DNA from: Alphaproteobacteria bacterium
Lineage (GTDB): Bacteria; Pseudomonadota; Alphaproteobacteria; ATCC43930; CGMCC-115725
Reading direction: 5' to 3'
Length of the DNA: 43,374 nt
NCBI GenBank assembly: GCA_021325525.1
Contig: JAJPHB010000146.1
Span: 1-43,374, forward strand
In this document: positions 37,258 to 43,374 of the stretch, one piece after another
Layout of the letters: every line of letters begins with the position of its first letter
How positions within the stretch are numbered: position 1 is the first letter of the stretch
Position numbers and translations under genes: made by a program
Notes under the pieces: generated by a model
Told to the model about the DNA's origin: nothing
Databases searched by the model: none
The model's input: only the letters and a program-made list of their open reading frames with translations

Positions 37258-39591
37258 CTAGCCGAAGGCGCGGGCGAGAAGGGCCTGGATGAGCGCCGCG
37301 CCTTCGACGCGCATCTGTTGCGGATAGCCGATCCCTTCGGTGTAGAGGCGGCGAATGAGGCGGTCGCGGTCGCGTTCCGGCATGTTGTCGAATTGCAGGC
37401 CGAGCCGGTCGCCGCCGACTTGGCGCACCACCTTGCCGCGGACGAGGCCGACGCCGGGCATCTCGACTTCGATGAGAGAGCCGATCGCCGGCGTCGCGGC
37501 GCCGAAGCCGAGAAGGAGGCCCGTGATCGATGCGTTCTCGATCACGCACTCCATTTCGAGGCGGTCGACTCGGCAATTCGCCCGCAGCCCCAATGCGATG
37601 CGATCGGCCCGCCTGCCGCGATGGGGCTTCGCCACGGCCAACGCCGCGAGGCGCGCCTGCAGCGCCTCGCGCATTGCCGGTTCGAGATCGCCGAAGCGCA
37701 GCCCGGCATCGCCGCGGGCGGACCAGGCGATACGGCCGGCGAGACGGCCGACGCCATCGAGGTCGAGCGTGACGCCCGTGCCTTGATGCGCCTCCACCTT
37801 CTCATCGAAGCGGAGCTTCGCGCCGCCCGCCGAGAGGTCGAGCACGTCGCAGGCGACGCCGACGTCGCGCAAGCTGCATTGCGCGCGCTCGCCCAAGGCG
37901 AAGCGTTCCTCGGCGCGGCGGCGTGGGCGCTCGATCGTGATGAGCAGCAGCAGAAAGAGCGCGAGCGCGTTCCAGATCCCCCAGAACGCCGCTATGCGGA
38001 AGAGCGCGTCTCCGCCCACGATCCGGTATTCGAAGCTGGTGTTGAGGGCGAGGCCGGCGACGGTGAGAAAGAGGAGAGATCCGGCCACCATCGCCGTCTG
38101 CCGGTCGAGGACGAGGCGGCGGTCGAGATTGCCCTTCGGCGTCACCTTGAAGCCGACCCCGAACGGTTTGACATAGCTCGCCAGCACCGTCGGCGTCAGG
38201 CGGATCGCCTGAAAAAGGCTGGAGGCGGTGCTGAGGATGGGGACCCAGCTCGCCTTCGAGAACCAGATGAGCGCGAGGAAGCAGGCGATGAGCGCCGGCG
38301 TCTGATACTCCAGGAGCGCGCCGGCGGTGAAGGTCGGAACCGGCGACAGGCCGAGCCAGAGATAGAGCACCGGGATGATGAGAAAGAGAAGCTGCGCCGG
38401 CTGCAGGAGGTAGTAGGTCGGCAGCGAGAAGAGCCGCATCGCCGGCGGCAGCCCCGGCCCGAACGGCCCGCCGCGCAGGAAGACGAGCTGGATGTTGCCG
38501 CGGCACCAGCGCTGGCGCTGGACGAAGAAGCCCTCGATCGATTCGGGAGCAAGGCCGAGGCTGAGCTGCTCGTCGAGATAGATGGTGCGGTAGCCGCGGC
38601 GGATCATGACGAGCGAAGCGAGGATGTCCTCCGTCACCGAATCCGTTGGAATGCCGCCGATCGCGTCGAGTGCCGCGCGGCGGATGAGGGTGCAGGAGCC
38701 GCAGCAGAAGGCGGCGCCCCAGGCATCGCGGCTCGGCATGATCGTGTGGAAGAAGAAGCGCTGCTCGTCGGGCCACACCCGGTCGAGGCCGAGATTGAGC
38801 TGGATCGGGTCCTTGTTGAAGAAATGCTGCGGCGTCTGCACGCAGCCGATGGCGGCATCCTCGAAGAAGCCGAGGGTCCGGTAGACGAAGTTGCGGTGCG
38901 GCACGAAATCGGCATCGAAGATGGCGACGAACTCTCCGGAGGTGAGTCCCAGGGCATGGTTGATATTGCCCGCCTTGGCATGCGCGTTCGTCGCGCGGCG
39001 GATGTAGCGCGCGCCCTTCCGCGCGCAGAAATCGCGCAGCCAGTCGCGCCTTCCGTCATCGAGCACCCAGACGGTGAGGTTGGGATAGTCGATGCCGAGC
39101 GCGCCGACGATCGAGCGCTCGAGCACGTCGATGCCTTCATTGTAGGTGGGAATGAAGACGTCGACGGCGGGCAGCCGCCGGGGCGGGAACTGTCGCAGGC
39201 GGGCCTCGTGCCGGTCCGCCTCGGGCGAGCGGTCGACGCGCCGCGAGAGCAGAAGAAAGAGCACGAAGGTGTCGAAGGCGAAGAGCGCCTCGATCCCGAA
39301 GCAAAAGAGCTTCCAGGCGTCGCCGAGATCGGCGAGGCGCGGCAGGAAGCTCACCCGCCAGCAGAGGTAGCGGGCGAGGAGCAGCATGACGAGAGCGGAG
39401 ACCGCCGCGCGCGACCAGGCGGGCCGCGACGGCGCCAGCGCGAAGATCGCCAGCATCGCGCCGGCGGTGGCGAGAGCGGGACCGTATTGCGTGGCGAGCA
39501 CGGCGCCGTCCTGCGCGGCGTCAGCGGGTGTTCTCGGCAGTGCCTTCCGCCGGCGTCCGAGGCGCCGCACCGGCAGGCGCGGCGCTGGCAC
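37258..39591 (-). CDS. BcsA-like processive beta-glycosyltransferase with two tandem PilZ domains
   Basis: This is a 777-residue inner-membrane GT2 synthase. Catalytic motifs are DDG (178-180), DAD (226-228), TED (320-322) and QRQRW (358-362). The BcsA gating-loop motif FKVTPK is at 481-486. About seven to eight membrane segments surround the catalytic part. Two PilZ domains follow: the first with R559-x3-R563 and D585-L-S-A-G-G590, the second with R660-x3-R664 and N686-A-S-I-T-G691, so both keep the c-di-GMP-binding signatures. No bcsB, bcsC, bcsZ or bcsN is adjacent. The partner is the membrane-fusion gene upstream, as in bgsBA-type mixed-linkage glucan units. The ATG at 39591 overlaps that gene by 71 bases; GTG 39501, after its stop, is a possible start. 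Confidence 0.9.
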   Translation of the reverse strand: MPAPRLPVRRLGRRRKALPRTPADAAQDGAVLATQYGPALATAGAMLAIFALAPSRPAWSRAAVSALVMLLLARYLCWRVSFLPRLADLGDAWKLFCFGIEALFAFDTFVLFLLLSRRVDRSPEADRHEARLRQFPPRRLPAVDVFIPTYNEGIDVLERSIVGALGIDYPNLTVWVLDDGRRDWLRDFCARKGARYIRRATNAHAKAGNINHALGLTSGEFVAIFDADFVPHRNFVYRTLGFFEDAAIGCVQTPQHFFNKDPIQLNLGLDRVWPDEQRFFFHTIMPSRDAWGAAFCCGSCTLIRRAALDAIGGIPTDSVTEDILASLVMIRRGYRTIYLDEQLSLGLAPESIEGFFVQRQRWCRGNIQLVFLRGGPFGPGLPPAMRLFSLPTYYLLQPAQLLFLIIPVLYLWLGLSPVPTFTAGALLEYQTPALIACFLALIWFSKASWVPILSTASSLFQAIRLTPTVLASYVKPFGVGFKVTPKGNLDRRLVLDRQTAMVAGSLLFLTVAGLALNTSFEYRIVGGDALFRIAAFWGIWNALALFLLLLITIERPRRRAEERFALGERAQCSLRDVGVACDVLDLSAGGAKLRFDEKVEAHQGTGVTLDLDGVGRLAGRIAWSARGDAGLRFGDLEPAMREALQARLAALAVAKPHRGRRADRIALGLRANCRVDRLEMECVIENASITGLLLGFGAATPAIGSLIEVEMPGVGLVRGKVVRQVGGDRLGLQFDNMPERDRDRLIRRLYTEGIGYPQQMRVEGAALIQALLARAFG

Positions 39592-40855
39592 CGCGCGCCG
39601 TCCACTCGCCGACCCAGGCGGCGAGCCTGCCGAGCGCCGCCGTCACCGGACCCGCCGGCCGCTCGAGGCTGACTTCGGCGCTGCGGCCGACGCCGCAGAA
39701 TTCGGCGGCGTTGTGCGCGTCGGTGCCGTCGGCGAAGGCGAGCGTCGCCAGGAACTCGTCGCGGCCGATGACCGGGATGGGCGCCGCGAAGCGGTCGCCC
39801 TGGTCCGAGCCGCCCATGCCGCGGAGGTCGCGGACGACGGCCCGCCGCGGCCCCTCGCCGCCCAGCACGCGGACCCAGGCCGCGGCGCCCGGCCGGATCT
39901 CGTCGAAGCGCCGCGTCGGCAGCTTCGCATGGACGACGAGCTGAGAGCAGTCGATGAGCGTGACGAGCGGCGCGTCGGCGGCGACGCGGCCGCCCGCCAC
40001 CGCCATCGAGCGCCAGACGACGGCGTCGACCGGCGCCACGACCCGCGCCGCCATGCGCGCCGCGATGCGCGCCTCCTCGGCGGCGATATTGCCTTCGAGC
40101 TCGTGCTGGCGCGCCCGCTGCTCGCGGATTTGCGCCGCAACCTCGGTCCGGCGCATGCCGACCTCGTCGATGCGGCGCTGCAATTGCTGGAGGTCGAATT
40201 GCTGGTCGCTCATGAGAGCGCCGCGGCCCACCGCCTCCAGATCATAGCGCAGGCGATCGGCGATGCGGCGCTGGCGGTCGGCCTCGGAATGGGCGCGATT
40301 CGCCTCGTTGCGCGCCTTCTCGACGAGCTGTTCGCTGATGGCGCCCGCCTGAAGCAGGCTGAGCTTGCGCTGGACCTCGCGCTCGGCGTCGGCGGCGACG
40401 GCATCGGCCGCCGCGATGCCCGCCTCCTCTTCGCGCAGCCGGAGCTGGAGCTGCGCGAGCTGCGCCGTCCGCTGCGCATCGCGCTCGGCGACAAGGCGCT
40501 CCTCGAGGGCGGCAAGGCCATCGGCGAGATCGAGCGCCGATCGGTTTTTCTCGCGCAAGGCTTCGAGCTCGGCCCGGGACTGCAGGAGGAAGCTGCGGTC
40601 CACGGCCGGGTTCCGCACCTCGGCGATGACGGTGCCGGCGCGGACCGCCGTGCCCTCGGCGGGCGGCGCGATCGTCACCGTTCCTTCGATCGGGGACAGG
40701 ACGGAAATGGTGCGGCCGTTGACGATGGCGTCGGCGCTGACCGTGCCGAGGATGCCCGGCAGATAGATCCAAGCGGCGGTGAGGATGAGCGCGGCGGCGA
40801 AGGCGAGGCGCAGAGCCCGGCCGATGCCGAAGCTTCCTCGGCTTATCCCGAACAC
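39521..40855 (-). CDS. HlyD-type membrane-fusion protein of the polysaccharide unit (BgsB-like)
   Basis: This is a 444-residue protein with one N-terminal membrane anchor (LRLAFAAALILTAAWIYLPG, about 15-34) and a periplasmic body. A biotinyl/lipoyl-like half-motif (VLSPIEGTVTIAPPAEGTAVRAG) is followed by a long coiled coil (about 90-265). The second half-motif is VVAPVDAVVWRSMAVAGGRV, followed by a beta-barrel part. It starts with GTG at 40855. It is the first gene of a two-gene unit, ahead of the synthase. In Sinorhizobium meliloti, bgsB (membrane fusion) precedes bgsA (glycosyltransferase) in the same order, and in alginate synthesis Alg44 plays a comparable role. A role in guiding the nascent glucan through the periplasm is inferred. 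Confidence 0.88.
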   Translation of the reverse strand: MFGISRGSFGIGRALRLAFAAALILTAAWIYLPGILGTVSADAIVNGRTISVLSPIEGTVTIAPPAEGTAVRAGTVIAEVRNPAVDRSFLLQSRAELEALREKNRSALDLADGLAALEERLVAERDAQRTAQLAQLQLRLREEEAGIAAADAVAADAEREVQRKLSLLQAGAISEQLVEKARNEANRAHSEADRQRRIADRLRYDLEAVGRGALMSDQQFDLQQLQRRIDEVGMRRTEVAAQIREQRARQHELEGNIAAEEARIAARMAARVVAPVDAVVWRSMAVAGGRVAADAPLVTLIDCSQLVVHAKLPTRRFDEIRPGAAAWVRVLGGEGPRRAVVRDLRGMGGSDQGDRFAAPIPVIGRDEFLATLAFADGTDAHNAAEFCGVGRSAEVSLERPAGPVTAALGRLAAWVGEWTARGASAAPAGAAPRTPAEGTAENTR

Positions 40856-40983
40856 GAAGGCCCCACTCGCCGGATTTCGCTTTCTCTCCGCCGAGGAACT
40901 ATCATGGCTTGGTTTTTAGGCGGTTAACGGGAGCGGCGCGGCGGCTGGCGAAACCGCTCCCGAGGGCAAAGGGAGTCCGCGAC

Positions 40984-41625
40984 ATGGGCGAGCGGATAAT
41001 CTTCGACGAGGCCTTTCGCGCCCGCCTTCACGAGCTCTTCATCTGGCGGCGCGACGTCCGCCGCTTTCGCCGCGACGCCCTGCCGGCGGGCGCCCTCGAC
41101 CGCCTCATCGAGACCGCCTGCCTCGGCCCTTCGGTCGGCCTCAGCCAGCCCTGGCGCTTCGTCACGGTCGATGATCCTCTTCGGCGCGCGGCCGTCATCG
41201 AGGCGTTCCGCGCGGCCAATGCCGAGGCGCTCGCCGCCTACTCCGGCGAGCGCGCCGAGCGCTATGCCCGGCTGAAGCTCGCCGGCCTCGCCGAGGCGCC
41301 CGGCCATCTCGCTCTCTTCACCGACCGGAGCACCGAGGTGGGGCATGGTCTCGGCCGCCGCAGCATGCCGGAAACAGCGGAATATTCCGCGGTCGCCGCC
41401 ATCACCATCATGTGGCTCGCGGCGCGCGCCGAAGGCATCGGCATGGGCTGGGTCTCGATCCTGGATCCGGCGCGCGTCGCGGCTATTCTCGAAGTGCCGG
41501 CCGACTGGCGCTTCATCGGTTATTTCTGCCTCGGATATCCCGAAAGCGAAGAAGACCGGCCGGAGCTGGAGCGCGCCGGTTGGGCGGAGCGGCGGGGAGC
41601 GCGCGAGTTTATCTTGCGCCGCTGA
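40984..41625 (+). CDS. bluB: 5,6-dimethylbenzimidazole synthase BluB
   Basis: This is a 213-residue nitroreductase-fold flavin-destructase. It shows BluB hallmarks: FIWRRDVRRFR with the essential Asp (D24), LGPSVGLSQPWRFV, PETAEYSAVAAI and MGWVSILDP with the key Ser (S158). BluB fragments reduced FMN with oxygen to give the lower ligand of vitamin B12. It is encoded alone here, without cob genes; orphan bluB genes occur in Alphaproteobacteria. ATG 40984 is preceded by AAAGGGAG. It is divergent from the membrane-fusion gene. I see no cobalamin riboswitch in the 128 bases upstream. Confidence 0.95.
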   Translation: MGERIIFDEAFRARLHELFIWRRDVRRFRRDALPAGALDRLIETACLGPSVGLSQPWRFVTVDDPLRRAAVIEAFRAANAEALAAYSGERAERYARLKLAGLAEAPGHLALFTDRSTEVGHGLGRRSMPETAEYSAVAAITIMWLAARAEGIGMGWVSILDPARVAAILEVPADWRFIGYFCLGYPESEEDRPELERAGWAERRGAREFILRR

Positions 41626-41796
41626 CCCGTCGCGCGCCGGATCATCACGATCACGCGACGACGCCACGATCGCATTGCCGCCCGCCGCATGGCGGAGTAG
41701 CATCGTCGCCGTCGGGATTGCGCAGACTCCCGGCTTTTCCAAGACGGTCTCCGTCCAAGCTCTGCTCCACGCTCGATGACGTCGAGGTGCGAGCGC

Positions 41797-42978
41797 ATGG
41801 GCGGAAAAATCTCTTCGGCATCGACACGCCGCATTCCCGAGCTTGTCCGCTATTTCCTGCGGCTCGGAACCATGGGTTTCGGCGGGCCGGTGGCGCTCGT
41901 CGGTCTGATGGAGAAGGAACTCGTCGCCGAGAAGGGCTGGCTCGGCCGCGAGGAGATGCGGGACGCCATCGCCGTCTGCCAATCCCTGCCGGGGCCGCTC
42001 GCCATCCAGGTCGGGATCTTCATCGCCTATCTGCGCGGCGGCTTCTGGGGCGCCTGGGCCGGCGGCTGGGCCTTTATCCTGCCGAATTTCGTGATGGTCG
42101 CGGCATTGGGAGCGCTTTACGCGCATTTCGGCGGGCTCTCCTGGATCACCGCCATTTTTTACGGCGTCAGCCCCGCCGTCATCGCGCTCATCCTCCATTC
42201 CTGCTGGCGCTTGGTGAAGCTCGGCATGCAGGACGGCATGCAATGGCTGATCGCCGGCGTCTGCTTCCTCGTCACCGTCGCTCTCGAAGCCGAGGTCGCC
42301 GTGATGTTCATCCTCGCCGGCCTCGTCGGCATCCTCTATTACGGCTCGCTCTTCGGCGGGCGACGGCCGCCCGAAGCTGCGCTCGCGGCGCTGCCGGCCG
42401 CCGCCGCGGCGAAGCCCGCCGCTGCCGGCGCGGCGCTGTGGCCGCTCTTCGCCTTCTTCATCAAGGCCGGCAGCCTCACCTTCGGCAGCGGCCTTGTCAT
42501 CGTGCCGTTCCTCGAAAAGGGCCTCGTCCAGCAGATGGGCTGGATCGATGCGCGGCAGTTCCTCGTCGCCGTCGCCATCGGCATGATCACGCCGGGACCC
42601 GTCGTCATCACTGCGACCTTCGTCGGTTATCTCGTCGCCGGCTTCTGGGGCTCGCTCGTCGCCACGATCGGCATCTTCCTGCCCTCCTTCCTGCTGGTGC
42701 TGATCGCGGCGCCGCTCCTCATTCGCCACCGCGCCAACCGCAACGTCCAGGGCTTCGTCAAAGGCGCCTATGCCGCCGCCATCGGCACCATCGCCGGCGC
42801 CTCGATCCTGCTCGGCAAGATCGCGATCGGCGATTGGCTGACGGCGCTCATCGGCATCGGCAGCCTAGCCATTCTCTTCCGCTGGAAGATCAGCAATCCA
42901 GCGCTCATCGCCGCGACCGCCGCAATCGGGCTCGCGGCCTATCCGCTGCTCCAGCCCGGCTGGGTTTTCGTCAAATGA
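41797..42978 (+). CDS. chrA: Chromate transporter ChrA (CHR family, two-domain form)
   Basis: This is a 393-residue membrane protein made of two homologous halves. The first has LGTMGFGGPVALVGLMEKE and CQSLPGPLAIQVG; the second has AGSLTFGSGLVIVPFLEKG and GMITPGPVVITATF, the paired CHR motifs. ChrA exports chromate from the cytoplasm using proton motive force, although some homologues affect sulfate instead. ATG 41797 is preceded by GAGG at a good distance; ATG 41776 is in frame but lacks a ribosome site. The stop overlaps the ATG of the phosphatase-like gene, suggesting co-expression. Confidence 0.93.
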   Translation: MGGKISSASTRRIPELVRYFLRLGTMGFGGPVALVGLMEKELVAEKGWLGREEMRDAIAVCQSLPGPLAIQVGIFIAYLRGGFWGAWAGGWAFILPNFVMVAALGALYAHFGGLSWITAIFYGVSPAVIALILHSCWRLVKLGMQDGMQWLIAGVCFLVTVALEAEVAVMFILAGLVGILYYGSLFGGRRPPEAALAALPAAAAAKPAAAGAALWPLFAFFIKAGSLTFGSGLVIVPFLEKGLVQQMGWIDARQFLVAVAIGMITPGPVVITATFVGYLVAGFWGSLVATIGIFLPSFLLVLIAAPLLIRHRANRNVQGFVKGAYAAAIGTIAGASILLGKIAIGDWLTALIGIGSLAILFRWKISNPALIAATAAIGLAAYPLLQPGWVFVK

Positions 42979-43374
42979 GGTCGGAAGAGATGAGAGAACC
43001 GGGATTGATCGTCTTCGTCTGCCTGCACGGCTCGGCAAAGAGCCTCGTCGCCATGGAGTATTTCAACCGCCTCGCGGCCGAGCGCGGCGCGCCGTTGCGC
43101 GCGCTCTCGGCCGGCACCGAGCCCGACGACGCCGTGCCGCCCGAAGTCGTGGAAGGCCTCGCCGCGGACGGCTTCGACGTCGCGGGTCGCAAGCCGCAGC
43201 GCGTCACCGCCGCGCTGCTGGCGAGCGCGGCGGAGATCGTTTCCTTCGGCCCGGATCTGAGCGGCCTCGCCCCGGCGGCGGTGCCGATCCGCCGCTGGGA
43301 CGACATGCCGGCCGTCAGCGACGATTACGCCATCGCCCGAGACGCGATCCGCGCGCGCGTCGCGGCGCTGTTCT
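42975..43374 (+). CDS. Low-molecular-weight phosphatase/ArsC-like protein (truncated by window end)
   Basis: The first 133 residues of this gene are visible and the 3' end is cut by the window. It has the LMW protein tyrosine phosphatase/arsenate reductase fold: a beta strand LIVFVCL then C16-L-H-G-S-A-K22-S. The P-loop is thus C-x5-K, with Lys in place of the catalytic Arg. Helix AMEYFNRLAAERG and strand ALSAGTEPDD follow. A downstream Asp is in RRWDDMPAV, where the family has an Asp-Pro general acid. The ATG at 42975 overlaps the chrA stop (ATGA); ATG 42990 with a spaced AGG is an alternative. Coupling with chrA hints at oxyanion detoxification, but a chromate role is unproven. Confidence 0.8.
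   Translation, partial: MRSEEMREPGLIVFVCLHGSAKSLVAMEYFNRLAAERGAPLRALSAGTEPDDAVPPEVVEGLAADGFDVAGRKPQRVTAALLASAAEIVSFGPDLSGLAPAAVPIRRWDDMPAVSDDYAIARDAIRARVAALF

Noticed and set aside
36841-39672. 943-residue plus-strand open frame
   Set aside because: Antisense to the synthase and dioxygenase genes; no motif.
37258-40855. Standard bacterial cellulose (bcs) operon
   Set aside because: bcsB, bcsZ and bcsC are absent and an HlyD-type gene takes their place.
40856-40983. Cobalamin riboswitch before bluB
   Set aside because: Only 128 bases, no recognisable B12-box or multi-stem layout.

Overview
The window is a GC-rich, densely packed bacterial chromosome segment. Gene families and layout point to an alphaproteobacterium with a transport-heavy, soil or aquatic lifestyle: ABC importers in stop/start-overlapping operons, a SinR-type XRE regulator, a PAS-like protein, a DUF6726-type lipoprotein, an orphan bluB and a c-di-GMP-type polysaccharide synthase. 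The order or genus cannot be fixed from sequence alone. I see no rRNA, tRNA, CRISPR array, transposase or phage gene. No gene-free stretch exceeds 300 bases.

Layout. 1-92: tail of an unrecognised gene. 153-6653 (minus): a dipeptide-type ABC importer (fused two-domain ATPase, two permeases, Tat-exported binding protein) led by an M20 amidohydrolase-like protein with an altered metal site. 6805-7854 (minus): a LacI-type regulator. 8034-14764 (plus): a TauABC/SsuABC-type importer followed by a HisD-like dehydrogenase, an SDR and a zinc alcohol dehydrogenase. This set resembles HpsN/O/P catabolism of dihydroxypropanesulfonate, and two LacI-type palindromes flank its promoter.

14793-17350 (minus): ArsR regulator, SRPBCC protein and KstD/fumarate-reductase-like flavoprotein, divergent from 17478-19722 (plus): a Rieske protein fused to a long repeat-containing helical region, plus an AhpD/CMD-like protein. 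19741-22675 (minus): a tungstate/molybdate-type ABC importer. 22874-25408 (plus): EamA exporter, tiny lipoprotein, MFS transporter. 25381-29136: a RimK-like ATP-grasp enzyme, a small secreted protein, a GNAT-like protein, a PAS-like protein and an XRE regulator, with two antisense-overlapping gene pairs.

29360-30724 (minus): S41 C-terminal processing protease. 30939-35723 (minus): a complete branched-chain amino acid (Liv) importer in which LivM and LivG are fused. 35849-36256: DUF202 membrane protein. 36269-37183: extradiol-type (VOC) dioxygenase. 37258-40855 (minus): a membrane-fusion protein and a BcsA-like synthase with two tandem PilZ domains, in the order of a bgsBA-type mixed-linkage glucan system. 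40984-43374 (plus): bluB, chrA and a truncated LMW-phosphatase/ArsC-like gene.

The most interesting pieces are the Rieske-repeat fusion with its divergent ArsR cassette, the candidate organosulfonate operon with an ABC importer and paired LacI operators, the double-PilZ synthase, and the M20 protein lacking canonical metal ligands.
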